From assembly GCA_027698105.1 (NCBI GenBank), contig JAQERH010000002.1:90110-154109 (forward strand): a stretch of 64,000 bases of DNA, written 5' to 3'. Under the pieces are notes generated by a model. The model did not search any database, was not told where the DNA came from, and worked only from the letters and a program-made list of their open reading frames with translations. The stretch's first letter is position 1; each line of letters begins with the position of its first letter. The translations under genes and the position numbers were made by a program. Positions 31,398-41,574 of this stretch are shown piece after piece. The DNA comes from Lachnospiraceae bacterium AM93-12TA. Its GTDB lineage: Bacteria; Bacillota; Clostridia; Lachnospirales; Lachnospiraceae.

Positions 31398-32228
31398 CTA
31401 CTCCTCACCGCCGTCCTTCAGCTGAGTAATGACAAGCACCTCCTGGAGATTGTCAAATTCAGCTACCGGGACAATCTGTCCTGATTTCGTCACATTGTTG
31501 GAATCTGTCGTAAGCTCTGTGGCATAACCCACTAAAATTCCAGGCAGAAACACATCGCTGATATTGGAAGTAACGATCTTATCCCCTTCCTGAATATCAG
31601 CCTCCTTCTTCACATGATCCAGACCCAGAAGTCCCTCCTGGAATAAAGTCAGATCTCCGCTGACAATGCAGTTATCCCCGGAGCGCATAGACATACAGCT
31701 GACACGGCTGGCATCATCAATGACAGCCCGGACTGTGGCATAATTGGCTCCAACATCAGTGACAATTCCCACCAGGCCGCCTCCGGCGATCACATTCATA
31801 TTTTCCCTAATTCCGTCATTGGATCCTTTATTGATTCGAAAAATCTGAAACCAGTTTCCGGAATCCTTGGCAATGACTCTGGCAGCCACCTTTTCATACT
31901 GCATGTAATCCTGATCCAGGGCATACAGTTCTCTCAGGCGCTCCAGTTCATACTGCTCGGCCTGCAGCCTGTTATTTTCCTCTGTCAGCTCTGCTACCCT
32001 GTTTTTCAGCTCCTCGTTTTCCGCCTGAGCCTCTTTCATAGAAGAAAAGTCCCTGATATGATTGTAGAGACTGGTACCAACTGCATTGACTCCTGACTGA
32101 AACGGAATCAAAACGTATCCCACTCCTGTTCTGAGAGGAGTCAGGATACTGTTATTGATGGATGTGACGGCGATCAGCACAATGCAGAAAAAAGACAGAC
32201 CCGCCAGAATATATTTACTGTTTTTCAT
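31398..32228 (-). CDS. mreC: Rod shape-determining protein MreC
   Basis: A 276-residue protein: one N-terminal membrane helix, a coiled coil (about 60-105, SMKEAQAENEELKNRVAELT) and the beta-barrel core with VIAKDSGNWFQIFRINKGSN, AGGGLVGIVTDVG and VSCMSMRSGDNCIVSG. It scaffolds wall synthases outside the membrane. In most Firmicutes mreB precedes it; here the upstream neighbour is radC and no mreB is seen. Confidence 0.95.
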   Translation of the reverse strand: MKNSKYILAGLSFFCIVLIAVTSINNSILTPLRTGVGYVLIPFQSGVNAVGTSLYNHIRDFSSMKEAQAENEELKNRVAELTEENNRLQAEQYELERLRELYALDQDYMQYEKVAARVIAKDSGNWFQIFRINKGSNDGIRENMNVIAGGGLVGIVTDVGANYATVRAVIDDASRVSCMSMRSGDNCIVSGDLTLFQEGLLGLDHVKKEADIQEGDKIVTSNISDVFLPGILVGYATELTTDSNNVTKSGQIVPVAEFDNLQEVLVITQLKDGGEE

Positions 32229-32231
32229 ATT

Positions 32232-32924
32232 TTATAACATTCCCCGTTCCTTAAAGCTGAAGTAGGAATTGTCTCCTATAATCACATGGTCAAGAAGCGT
32301 AAGACCTAACAGTTCTCCCGCTTTTTCCACCTTCTGGGTCAGCCCTATGTCCTCACGGCTGGGAGATGGATCTCCGCTGGGGTGGTTGTGGACAAGAGCC
32401 AGCCGCACGGCATGGTAGCGCAGGGCTTCGATAAAAATCTCTCTGGATGAAGCCACAGAAGCGTTCACCGTCCCGCGAAACAGACAGGATTCCCGGATCA
32501 GCATATTTTTCGTATTAAACATCATTAAATGGAGTTCTTCCTGCTCCATATGGCGCATATCCTCCATATAAAAAGCTGCAATCTCTTCAGGCCCTTCATA
32601 GGTTTTCGTTTCCTGGACAGCCAAAGTTTTCCATATGCGCTTCGACAGTTCCCCAATGCATAAAAGCTGAAGTCCCTTCACCCGTCCTATTCCCTTTACT
32701 GCCGTCAGCTCCGGCAGCGTGAGATGCAGCAGTCCCAAAATCCCCGCCGGTTCATTCAGGCTCAGTATTTTCTGCGCCAGAGCCAGAGAATTCTCTCCTC
32801 TGGCTCCAGTGCGTATAATAATCGAAAGCAGCTCTGCATCTGTCAGGGCCTCTGCCCCCAGACGTTCACACCGCTCATAGGGCCTGTCCGGCCCTGGTAT
32901 ATCCTTCATAGTCTGGTAATCCAT
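32232..32924 (-). CDS. radC: RadC-family JAB/MPN metalloprotein
   Basis: A 230-residue protein with the start at 32924 (MDYQTMKDIPG) because AAGGAGG is upstream. The N-terminal helix-hairpin-helix-like part (AVKGIGRVKGLQLLCIGEL) is followed by the JAB/MPN zinc motif HNHPSGDPSPSREDIGLT with the Glu in LHLMMFNTKN and Asp in LLDHVIIGD. Its classical DNA-repair role is doubtful. It sits at the head of the mre genes as in Bacillus. Confidence 0.94.
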   Translation of the reverse strand: MDYQTMKDIPGPDRPYERCERLGAEALTDAELLSIIIRTGARGENSLALAQKILSLNEPAGILGLLHLTLPELTAVKGIGRVKGLQLLCIGELSKRIWKTLAVQETKTYEGPEEIAAFYMEDMRHMEQEELHLMMFNTKNMLIRESCLFRGTVNASVASSREIFIEALRYHAVRLALVHNHPSGDPSPSREDIGLTQKVEKAGELLGLTLLDHVIIGDNSYFSFKERGML

Positions 32925-33079
32925 ATCGGCCTCCTTTTTTATTGCCTCTCCAGGTACAACAAAAACGGATGGCTGCTTACCTATTTTATCACAATCACTC
33001 CAGCGTGTATATACGAGAATTTCTATTTTTTTCGAAATCATTTCTTAAAAAACCTGAAAATTCCCCCATATTTTTTCAG

Positions 33080-34360
33080 TTAAATTGTCACAATTCCTGC
33101 ATCCTTTAACTTCTGCAGAGACATGAGAATACCCAGCTTTGCATGATACCAGGTCAGTCCTCCCTGGAAAAATACAGAATACGGCGGTTTAATCGGACCG
33201 TCTGCAGACAGCTCAATGGAAGCACCCTGGATGAAGGCTCCCGCTGCCATAATCACCTGAGAATCATATCCAGGCATATCCCATGGCTCCGGAGTCACAA
33301 AGCTGTCTACCGGGGCAGCTGCCTGAATTCCCTCGCAGAAAGCAATCACGCCCTCTGGCTTTCCAAAGGTTACTGCCTGAATAATGTCATGACGTGACTC
33401 TGTGCTGTTAGGAACCACTGAAAATCCCAGTTTTTCATAGACAGCCGCTGCAAAAACAGCGCCCTTTAAAGCCCCTGCTGTCACAGTAGGCGCTAAAAAC
33501 AATCCCTGAAACAGAGACTGGTTCACTCCCAGGCTGGCTCCTACCTCTCTTCCAAGTCCCGGAGAACCCAGGCGGTAGGCTGCATTTTCCACACACGCCT
33601 TCGTTCCGGCAATATATCCGCCGATAGGAGCCAGTCCGCCGCCCGGATTCTTAATCAGGGAACCTACAACCATATCAGCTCCCACATCGCTGGGTTCTAT
33701 GGTTTCTACAAATTCTCCATAACAGTTGTCTACCATGCAGATAAGATCTGGTTTGATGCTCTTTACAAAAGCAATCAGCTCCCCAATACGCTCTACAGAA
33801 AGAGTCGGTCTGGTTGCGTAGCCTTTGGAACGCTGAATCGTAACCAGCTTTGTCTTCTCGTTAATAGCTGCTCTGATTCCTTCAAAATCAAAACTTCCAT
33901 CTTCTAACAGATCCACCTGGCGGTAGGTAATACCGTACTCTCTCAGAGAACCGTTGGAATTTCTGATTCCGATTACCTCCTCCAGCGTATCATACGGCTT
34001 TCCTACAGGAGAGAGAAGCTCGTCTCCCGGACGCAGGTTTCCTGCCAAGGCTGTGTAAAGCGCATGGGTTCCGCAGGTAATCTGAGGCCGTACCAGAGCG
34101 TCCTCTGTATGGAACACACTGGCATATACCTGTTCCAGAGTTTCTCTTCCCAAATCATTGTATCCGTATCCTGTAGTTCCTGAAAAATGAATATCGCTTA
34201 AACGGTTCTGCTGCATGGCTGAAATAACCTTCAGCTGGTTAAATTCTGCGGTCTCATCAATTTTTTTAAACCGCTCCTTTAACGTCTCCTCTATTTCCAG
34301 TCCGAATTTCAGCACCTCTTCGCTGATGCCCAGTGTTTTATACATTGATGTTAAATCCAT
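33080..34360 (-). CDS. Methionine gamma-lyase-family PLP protein (YnbB-like)
   Basis: A 426-residue PLP enzyme of the Met_gamma_lyase family (aluminium-resistance annotation in older records). The PLP Lys is in IQRSKGYATRP. ICMVDNCYGEFVETIEP supplies the cofactor Asp and PGLGREVGASLG is typical. In many Firmicutes it lies next to miaA, mutL and mutS, as here. The substrate is unproven. Confidence 0.88.
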   Translation of the reverse strand: MDLTSMYKTLGISEEVLKFGLEIEETLKERFKKIDETAEFNQLKVISAMQQNRLSDIHFSGTTGYGYNDLGRETLEQVYASVFHTEDALVRPQITCGTHALYTALAGNLRPGDELLSPVGKPYDTLEEVIGIRNSNGSLREYGITYRQVDLLEDGSFDFEGIRAAINEKTKLVTIQRSKGYATRPTLSVERIGELIAFVKSIKPDLICMVDNCYGEFVETIEPSDVGADMVVGSLIKNPGGGLAPIGGYIAGTKACVENAAYRLGSPGLGREVGASLGVNQSLFQGLFLAPTVTAGALKGAVFAAAVYEKLGFSVVPNSTESRHDIIQAVTFGKPEGVIAFCEGIQAAAPVDSFVTPEPWDMPGYDSQVIMAAGAFIQGASIELSADGPIKPPYSVFFQGGLTWYHAKLGILMSLQKLKDAGIVTI

Positions 34361-34410
34361 TGCTATCTGCCTTTCTTATTATTTTCTTTTTATCTCTGAC
34401 ACACTGCCTG

Positions 34411-35373
34411 TTACCGGGGCAGACACTCCCCAAAGGCTTCTCTGCAGTCTTTTAATACAGCGCCAAGCATCTTCTCCCTACTGCCTGCGAAGGTCTCCAG
34501 TTCCAGCCAGCGCACATCCCTCTCTCTGCGAAACCAGGTCAGCTGTCTCTTTGCAAAATGTCTGGTATCTCTCTTCAAAACATAGACCGCCTCGTCCAAC
34601 GTCAGCTGCCCGTTTAAATAGTCCAGTATTTCCTTATATCCCAGTCCCTGCATAGAAACCATATCTCTGGTGCAGCCCATATCCTGGAGTGCTTTCACTT
34701 CCTCTACCAGCCCCTGCTCTATCATCTGATCTACCCGCTGTTCAATGCGGCTGTAAAGCAGCTCTCTTGGCAGGTCAATCACATAATAGAGAAACTGGTA
34801 CGGTGAGCTTTTTTCCCTCTCCTGCCGGTTGTGGTCTGAAATTTTCTTTCCAGTCTGCCTGTAAAATTCAATCGCCCGAATCACTCGTTTTACATTGTTT
34901 TCATGAATTGCTTCTGCAGATTCCGGATCAATCTCCTTCAGCATGGCATGGAGAGCCGAAGCTCCCTCCGTCCTGGCTTTTTGCTCCAGCTCCTCCCTGA
35001 TAGAATTATTTTCATCTGTCTCTGTAAAATCAATATCATACAGAAGAGCCTGAATATAAAATCCAGTTCCTCCCGCTATAATGGGAATCTTTCCCCTTTC
35101 ATAAATCTCCTCCATGGCCTTCCTGGCCATTTCCTGGAACCGAACCACATTAAATTCCTCAGATGGTTCCAGTACGTCAATCAGGTGGTGGGGAACGCCG
35201 TCCATCTCTTCCTTTGTCACCTTGGCTGAGCCAATGTCCATATGGCGGTACACCTGCATCGAGTCGGCGCTGATGATTTCACCGCCAATCTGCTTTGCTA
35301 GTTCAATGGAAAGCGCCGTTTTCCCGGAGGCCGTAGGACCTGTAATAATAACAAGAGGCCGTTTTGATTCCAT
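34411..35373 (-). CDS. miaA: tRNA dimethylallyltransferase
   Basis: A 320-residue protein with P-loop GPTASGKTALSIELA, ISADSMQVYRHMDIGSAK and GGTGFYIQALLY. It adds dimethylallyl to A37 of tRNAs that read UNN codons; MiaB of this window then adds the methylthio group. AAGGAGG upstream. It follows mutL by 30 bases, forming a mutS-mutL-miaA unit. Confidence 0.98.
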   Translation of the reverse strand: MESKRPLVIITGPTASGKTALSIELAKQIGGEIISADSMQVYRHMDIGSAKVTKEEMDGVPHHLIDVLEPSEEFNVVRFQEMARKAMEEIYERGKIPIIAGGTGFYIQALLYDIDFTETDENNSIREELEQKARTEGASALHAMLKEIDPESAEAIHENNVKRVIRAIEFYRQTGKKISDHNRQEREKSSPYQFLYYVIDLPRELLYSRIEQRVDQMIEQGLVEEVKALQDMGCTRDMVSMQGLGYKEILDYLNGQLTLDEAVYVLKRDTRHFAKRQLTWFRRERDVRWLELETFAGSREKMLGAVLKDCREAFGECLPR

Positions 35374-35403
35374 CTGGTTTTCCTCCTTCTCTTACCTTCT
35401 AAG

Positions 35404-37401
35404 CTACACAATCCGCTTAAATTTCTTTTCCAGCTCATACCGGCTCATGGAAATAATCGTAGGTCTTCCATGCGGGCAGGCGTAAGGATTTTCCAGCTCC
35501 AGCAGCTGGTCGATCAGCGTTTCTGCCTCAGAAGCAGACAGGCGGTGATTTCCCTTCACAGCCGCCTTGCAGGAGAGAGATGCGATTTTATCGTTAATCA
35601 GGTCTGCTCCGCTTCGCTCCACATCCTCAGACAGATTGTCCAGCATTTCCATCAAAAGATCCTTCTTCGCAATGGAAAACAGATTGGCAGGCACAGCCCT
35701 CACTGCATACTCTTTTCCGCCAAAAGGTTCAATCTCAAACCCGATGCCGGTAAAATGATCCATGTACCGTTCCAAAAGCAGCTGTTCAGACTCATTCAGG
35801 GTCAGGATCACCGGCGGATTCACCAGCTGGGAGGTGTACTCCCGGCTCTTCAAGGTAGCCATGGTCTTCTCATAGAGTACCTTCTCATGGGCTGCGTGCT
35901 GATCAATAATATAAAGCTTATCCCTGTACTCTACCAGCCAGTAGGTATCAAACAGCTGCCCAATCAGCCTGTGCTCTGCCCTGGCCTCCCTGGACAAGAG
36001 GCGATCCTCAAACAGATCCATCTGTCTGGGCGTTTCCGGCGCTTTCTGAGTCTCCTGTTCCTGCCTGTCCGTCTGTTTCACCGGACGGCCATACTCTGCT
36101 CCTGTTTCCCGAATTTTCTCTGCTTCCCGTACTCCTGTTTCCCGATCCTTGAAAGCTCCCTCTGCAGGTTTCACAGGGGTTCCTGATAACACTGCAGCAG
36201 GCTCCTGTTTAACAGCAGGTTCCGGCACAGAAGGCTTCTGTCTGGAATCCGGCGCTGCTAAAGAACTCTTGTCTGGCCTTCTCTCCAGCCCTCCCGGAGC
36301 CTTCAGCGCTGCCCGCCGTCTCTCTTCAAAAGGCTCCGGCCTCTGCAGCTGAACCGGCTTTAAGGACGACTCTTTTTTCTGGTTCTGCCCCAGCTCAACC
36401 CCTGGAATCAGCTCCTTCTCCGATAAAGCCATGGAAATAGTGTGATAAATCATTTTATAGAGCATCTCTCCATCCCTGAAGCGCAGCTCCATCTTTGCGG
36501 GATGGACATTGACATCTAAAAAGGACGGGTCAATGGTAAAGTGCAGCATGGTAAAGGGATACTTATGCTGCATCATAAACGGCTTATAAGCGTCCTCAAT
36601 CGCCTTGTTAATCAGATTGCTCTTAATATAACGTCCGTTTATAAAATAGTTTTCGAAATTCCTGTTCCCTCTGGCAATCAAAGGCTTCCCAATGCAGCCA
36701 GACAGCTTTACCGGCGCCTCCCCCATCTCCACGGGAAGCAGATTGGCCGCAATTTCCCTGCCGTAAATCGTATAGATAATATCCCGCAGATTATGATTTC
36801 CTGAGGTGTGAAGACGGCTCTGGCCGTTCTGGATCAAGCGGATCGACACCTCCGGATGAGACAGTGAAAGCTTTTCCACTAAATCGCTGATATGTGCCCC
36901 TTCCGTGGCCGGGGATTTTAAAAACTTCCGCCTGGCAGGCGTATTGTAAAACAGATTCCGGACCAGAAAAGTTGTCCCCTCCGGAGCGCCGATATCCTCC
37001 AGGCTTTTCTCTTCTCCTCCGTCAATACAGTACCTGGATCCGGACAGGGCATCCCCTGTCTTAGTGATCAGCTCCACCTGGGCGATAGAAGCGATACTGG
37101 AAAGAGCTTCCCCTCGAAATCCCAGGGAAGCTACGGTAAACAGATCCTCCACCGTCTGAATCTTGCTGGTTGCATGACGAAGAAAAGCCGTAGGAATCTC
37201 GTCCCTGGGGATTCCGCATCCATTGTCTGTCACCCGAATCAGACTGATGCCGCCCTCCTTGATCTCAATTGTAACAGCTGTCGCCCTGGCGTCAATGGCA
37301 TTCTCTAAAAGCTCCTTCACCACAGACGCAGGACGTTCAATTACTTCTCCAGCTGCAATCTGGTTGATAGTCGTCTGATCAAGTACCTTAATGTTTGGCA
37401 C
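35404..37401 (-). CDS. mutL: DNA mismatch repair endonuclease MutL
   Basis: A 665-residue protein from GTG with AGGAGG upstream. The GHKL ATPase has ENAIDARAT, DNGCGI and GFRGEALSSI. A Pro/Glu-rich linker covers about 335-450. The C-terminal domain carries the endonuclease motif DQHAAHEKVLYE and the zinc-site motif CPHGRP, so it is a nicking MutL as in Bacillus. It works with MutS immediately upstream, 12 bases away. Confidence 0.98.
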   Translation of the reverse strand: MPNIKVLDQTTINQIAAGEVIERPASVVKELLENAIDARATAVTIEIKEGGISLIRVTDNGCGIPRDEIPTAFLRHATSKIQTVEDLFTVASLGFRGEALSSIASIAQVELITKTGDALSGSRYCIDGGEEKSLEDIGAPEGTTFLVRNLFYNTPARRKFLKSPATEGAHISDLVEKLSLSHPEVSIRLIQNGQSRLHTSGNHNLRDIIYTIYGREIAANLLPVEMGEAPVKLSGCIGKPLIARGNRNFENYFINGRYIKSNLINKAIEDAYKPFMMQHKYPFTMLHFTIDPSFLDVNVHPAKMELRFRDGEMLYKMIYHTISMALSEKELIPGVELGQNQKKESSLKPVQLQRPEPFEERRRAALKAPGGLERRPDKSSLAAPDSRQKPSVPEPAVKQEPAAVLSGTPVKPAEGAFKDRETGVREAEKIRETGAEYGRPVKQTDRQEQETQKAPETPRQMDLFEDRLLSREARAEHRLIGQLFDTYWLVEYRDKLYIIDQHAAHEKVLYEKTMATLKSREYTSQLVNPPVILTLNESEQLLLERYMDHFTGIGFEIEPFGGKEYAVRAVPANLFSIAKKDLLMEMLDNLSEDVERSGADLINDKIASLSCKAAVKGNHRLSASEAETLIDQLLELENPYACPHGRPTIISMSRYELEKKFKRIV

Positions 37402-37412
37402 TGAAACACCTC

Positions 37413-40076
37413 CTATTTCTCTGCCTCCCAGCGGTTTTTAAGCCTCGACTGAAATTTATCCAGGGTCACCAGGGCCTCCACCGGAGACAGTCTGCTGATA
37501 TCCAGCTCCATCAGTTCCCGGATAATATCCTCCTCCCGGACTGTGTCGAAAATAGACATCTGTCTCAGATCTACCTCATCCGGCCGCTCTATGACGCGGC
37601 GGGACTGGGTGCTCCTGCTGCCGGAGGCGATTTCCTTGGCCCGCGCCGTAATGTCAGCGTCTGACAGCTCCTCCACCAGCTCCTTGGCCCGGCTGATGAC
37701 CGGCTCCGGCACTCCCGCCAGCTTGGCCACCTGAATTCCATAGCTCTTATCTGCCCCGCCTTTTACAATCTTTCTCAAAAATACAATATTGTCTCCCTGC
37801 TCCTTTACAGCGATACAGTAATTGTTGACTCCGCTGATAGCTCCCTCCAGCTCCGTCAGTTCGTGATAGTGGGTGGCAAACAAAGTTTTAGCCCCCAGAG
37901 TTTTTGTGCTGCTGATATATTCCACAACAGCCCAGGCAATGGAAAGGCCGTCAAAGGTACTGGTTCCCCTTCCAATTTCATCCAGAATCAGAAGGCTGTT
38001 TCTGGTGGCATTCCTGAGAATATTGGCTACCTCTGTCATCTCCACCATAAAGGTACTCTGTCCGGACGCCAAATCGTCGGAAGCTCCCACTCTTGTAAAA
38101 ATCCGATCACACAGTCCGATGTTCGCCTCGTCCGCCGGCACAAAGCTTCCAATCTGAGCCATCAGAGTAATCAGGGCCGTCTGTCTCATGTAGGTAGACT
38201 TGCCTGCCATATTGGGACCTGTAATAATAGAAATGCGGTTTTTTCCATTGTCCAGGTAGGTATCATTGGCCACAAACAGGTCGTCCCGCATCATCTGCTC
38301 CACCACTGGATGGCGGCCATTTTTAATATGGATCACGCCCTTCTCATTGATTTTCGGCTTCACGTAATTCTGGCGTGTAGCTACAGCGGAAAGAGAAACC
38401 AGAACGTCTAACAGAGCAATCGCCTTGGCTGTCTGCTGGATCGTCTCCACTCTCGCTGCCACGGCATCCCTCACCTGGCAGAATAAATCATACTCCAGGG
38501 AAAACAGCTTGTCCTCTGCCCCCAGAATCGTTCCCTCCAGTTCCTTTAAGCGCTCTGTGGTAAACCGCTCTGCATTGGTCAAAGTCTGGCGTCTGATAAA
38601 ATAATCCGGAACCTGATCCTTAAAGGAATTTGTCACCTCAAAATAATAACCGAACACCTTATTAAACTTCACCTTCAGGGTCTTGATTCCTGTCTTTTCC
38701 TTCTCCTCTGCCTCCAGCTCTGCCAGCCAGTCCTTTCCCTGTGTCTTGGCATAACGCAAACGGTCCGCTTCCTCGCTGTAGCCGTCCTTAATCATACCTC
38801 CATCTCTGACAGAAATCGGAGGTTCTTCCACAATCGCCCGTTCGATTAAATCTGCCAGTTCTTCCAGCGTATCCATCTCCTCATCCACCTGACGCAGAAG
38901 CGGGCTCTGGAACTCTTCTAAAATCTGCTTTATGTGGGGCAGCATGGCTAAGGAGCTCTTAAAGGCAATCAGATCCCTGGGATTCGCCGTTTTATAGCTG
39001 ATCCGGCCGATAAGCCGTTCCAGATCATAGACAGCGTTTAAATATTCCGCTATCTCCTCCCTGGAAATATAGTTCATATTCAGCTCCTCCACCGCATTCT
39101 GCCGTTCCAGAATCCGTTCTCTGGAAATCAGGGGCTGTTCCACAAAAGATCGCAGCATTCTGGCTCCCATGGCAGTCTTCGTCTTATCGAGAACCCAGAG
39201 AAGCGTCCCTCTCTTCTGCTTTTCCCGTAGCGTCTCTGTCAGTTCCAGATTCCTTCTGGTAGATGTGTCTAACATCATGTACTGGCCTGTCGTATAGGGA
39301 GTAATTCCAGTCAGATGATCCAGTGTGCTTTTCTGGGTCTCGTAAAGGTACTGAAGCACTGCTCCCGCCGCAATGGTTCCCGCCTCGTACTGGGAGATTC
39401 CAAGTCCGTCCAGGTGGTTTACATGAAAGTGCTCCCGCAAAAGCCTGCGGCAGGAATCATCGGAGAAAAAGCGATGTTCCAGAGCTGTCACCACTACATG
39501 AAGGCGGTTTTTCAAATCCTCTAAATCGATCCCTGACATGTAAAACGCTTCATTGCAGATAATTTCCGACGGAGCAAACTTATAAATCTCATCTAACAGA
39601 GTCCTTTCTGACCGGACCTCTGTCACCAGATAGTCTCCTGTACTGATATCTGCGGAAGAAATGCCAAACACTCCGTCCATGTAGACAATGCCCATCAGAT
39701 AATTATTTTTAGATTCTTCTAACGCCTGGGAGCTGGTGATGGTTCCAGGCGTGACAACGCGGATCACTTCCCGTTTTACCAGGCCCTTCGCTGTCTTCGG
39801 ATCCTCCATCTGCTCGGCAATGGCAACCTTGTAACCCTTCTGCACCAGCCGGTTCAGATAATTGTCTACCGCGTGGTAAGGTACTCCGCACATGGGAGCA
39901 CGCTCTTCCAATCCGCACTCCTTTCCTGTCAGGGTAATTTCAAGCTCTCTGGAAGCTGTCTTGGCATCCTCGAAAAACATCTCATAAAAATCGCCTAGTC
40001 TGTAAAAAAGAATGCAATCCGGGTACTGTTTTTTTGTCTCCAGATAATGAGCCATCATAGGTGATAATTGTGCCAC
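37413..40076 (-). CDS. mutS: DNA mismatch recognition protein MutS
   Basis: An 887-residue protein from GTG with GAGGAC upstream. The mismatch-binding FYE-type motif is in LGDFYEMF (about residue 30). The ATPase has Walker A GPNMAGKSTYMRQ, Walker B LLILDEIGRGTST and LFATHYHELTEL. The length and order are normal. It is first in the mutS-mutL-miaA unit. Confidence 0.98.
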   Translation of the reverse strand: MAQLSPMMAHYLETKKQYPDCILFYRLGDFYEMFFEDAKTASRELEITLTGKECGLEERAPMCGVPYHAVDNYLNRLVQKGYKVAIAEQMEDPKTAKGLVKREVIRVVTPGTITSSQALEESKNNYLMGIVYMDGVFGISSADISTGDYLVTEVRSERTLLDEIYKFAPSEIICNEAFYMSGIDLEDLKNRLHVVVTALEHRFFSDDSCRRLLREHFHVNHLDGLGISQYEAGTIAAGAVLQYLYETQKSTLDHLTGITPYTTGQYMMLDTSTRRNLELTETLREKQKRGTLLWVLDKTKTAMGARMLRSFVEQPLISRERILERQNAVEELNMNYISREEIAEYLNAVYDLERLIGRISYKTANPRDLIAFKSSLAMLPHIKQILEEFQSPLLRQVDEEMDTLEELADLIERAIVEEPPISVRDGGMIKDGYSEEADRLRYAKTQGKDWLAELEAEEKEKTGIKTLKVKFNKVFGYYFEVTNSFKDQVPDYFIRRQTLTNAERFTTERLKELEGTILGAEDKLFSLEYDLFCQVRDAVAARVETIQQTAKAIALLDVLVSLSAVATRQNYVKPKINEKGVIHIKNGRHPVVEQMMRDDLFVANDTYLDNGKNRISIITGPNMAGKSTYMRQTALITLMAQIGSFVPADEANIGLCDRIFTRVGASDDLASGQSTFMVEMTEVANILRNATRNSLLILDEIGRGTSTFDGLSIAWAVVEYISSTKTLGAKTLFATHYHELTELEGAISGVNNYCIAVKEQGDNIVFLRKIVKGGADKSYGIQVAKLAGVPEPVISRAKELVEELSDADITARAKEIASGSRSTQSRRVIERPDEVDLRQMSIFDTVREEDIIRELMELDISRLSPVEALVTLDKFQSRLKNRWEAEK

Positions 40077-40129
40077 AGTCTGTCCTCTTTTCTATCGTTG
40101 TATAAATTTTTTCTTCTCTGCAAAAGAAC

Positions 40130-40177
40130 GACTGCTGCCCGGCCTTCCAATAGGGGAAGCCGGGCTGCAGTCTTTTT
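40130..40177. terminator. Strong hairpin terminator between the L,D-transpeptidase gene and mutS
   Basis: Fourteen-base GC-rich arms (40130-40143 and 40159-40172) pair with one mismatch and are followed by five T on the plus strand. On the minus strand it ends the L,D-transpeptidase gene. Confidence 0.8.
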
Positions 40178-40239
40178 CTATCACAGAGAACTATATGGAA
40201 ACTCTTTTTCTATTTTCGCCTTTACCGGCAAACCAGAAT

Positions 40240-41562
40240 CTATCTCTGAATCAGAGGGTCTGTCGGATCCCAGTACTGATTATCAGAAACCGGAATTAAA
40301 TCTGGCTTATCAAACGGAGATGCCACATTGGGATCCTCGTAAATTACGACAGATGTACCAATCGGACAGTTATCGTATACCCACTTGGAATTTTCACAGG
40401 TTAAACGCACACAGCCTAAGGATCTGGAAACACCGAGGCCATTGTAGCCTTCTGTATTGAGCTTATTAATATTCGGCTCTGAGTAGGTAATAGAGTGGAA
40501 TAAAAAGCCCTGGGTAATTCTGGTCGCCCACTGGGTATAGGAATCATTCACCATCAGTCTCCATCTGTATTTTTCCGGAGTCTTAAAGGTTCCTATCGGC
40601 GTGTCGTCTCCCACAGAAGTCAGCATTGCCTTTACCGGAATAATGTAGCCGTTATCTCCGTCCTTGGCATATACAGTGGAGCAGTTTAATGTTTTATTAA
40701 CCTTAAGCACATAGCTTCCCTGTTTTCCAATCAGATGGTCTACATCCTGAACCAGGCGTCCGGACGGCTCAAAGTAGAACTTCATACCGTCAATGTAATG
40801 CCATCCGGAAAGGGACTGGCCGTCTTTAAAATAAAATCTCTCGTGGTCATAGGAAACCCATCCTGTGTAAGGAGTTCCGTCCCCATTGGTCATGGTGCTT
40901 CCCTCTGCTCCGATTCGGATGCGGTTTGTCAGTTCGTTAATATAGCGTCCGGATGCAGAAGACGGACCTGGCTGTCCCTTGGGAACCAGCACAACCTCTA
41001 CGCTTACCAGATGCTCACCTAAATTGGATGTTCCGGCTACCTCTCCGTTCTTTGCCCATCCCATTTTTCCCTGGCCGCTGGAGGTAACGGAATAGTAAAC
41101 ATCATAGTCTCTCTCTGCGTCTCCTGTAAGGACGATCTCAATGGCCTCAATATAGGTAGAAGCCTCGGTTCCTCCGGTAGGTCTTCCATCATGGTTCCAC
41201 CAGATAAAGCCGCCGTTGTTTACGAAAGAACGATAGGAAACACCGCCGATTCCATTATAGTTATTAAGGTTCATGGAAAGACTTGTCACCTCAGTGCCCA
41301 CGCCCTGATTATAGGATACAGATACATGGGGGGCAGTGGAAGCGGTTCCGCTCTCTCCTGTCTGAGTATTGCCCTCTGCCGGAGCCTGGGCATCCGGCTG
41401 CTGCGGATTCTCCGGCTGTGAAGGCGGAAGAGGCTGTCCCTGTTCAATCTCCAGTCCTGGACCTGTTGGGGCATCCTGAGCTGCAAATGCAGTTGTTCCA
41501 CCTCCTACGGTCATGGCTGCTGCCAGAAGAAATGCCGCTGCCCTTAAATGCTGCTTTTTCAT
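40240..41562 (-). CDS. Secreted L,D-transpeptidase (YkuD) with wall-binding repeats
   Basis: A 440-residue protein with a clear signal peptide ending AFA and AGGAGG upstream. A Pro/Gln/Thr-rich linker is followed by a beta domain and two choline-binding-like repeats (GWVSYDHERFYFKDG, GWHYIDGMKFYFEPSG). The catalytic YkuD domain at the C-terminus has HSITY and the Cys motif SRSLGCVRLTCENSKW. It forms 3-3 cross-links in peptidoglycan or attaches proteins. Confidence 0.92.
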   Translation of the reverse strand: MKKQHLRAAAFLLAAAMTVGGGTTAFAAQDAPTGPGLEIEQGQPLPPSQPENPQQPDAQAPAEGNTQTGESGTASTAPHVSVSYNQGVGTEVTSLSMNLNNYNGIGGVSYRSFVNNGGFIWWNHDGRPTGGTEASTYIEAIEIVLTGDAERDYDVYYSVTSSGQGKMGWAKNGEVAGTSNLGEHLVSVEVVLVPKGQPGPSSASGRYINELTNRIRIGAEGSTMTNGDGTPYTGWVSYDHERFYFKDGQSLSGWHYIDGMKFYFEPSGRLVQDVDHLIGKQGSYVLKVNKTLNCSTVYAKDGDNGYIIPVKAMLTSVGDDTPIGTFKTPEKYRWRLMVNDSYTQWATRITQGFLFHSITYSEPNINKLNTEGYNGLGVSRSLGCVRLTCENSKWVYDNCPIGTSVVIYEDPNVASPFDKPDLIPVSDNQYWDPTDPLIQR

Positions 41563-41574
41563 ATGTATATCCTC

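Noticed and set aside
35470..36186. A 238-codon frame on the plus strand
   Set aside because: Antisense to mutL, whose reading frame and motifs are clear.
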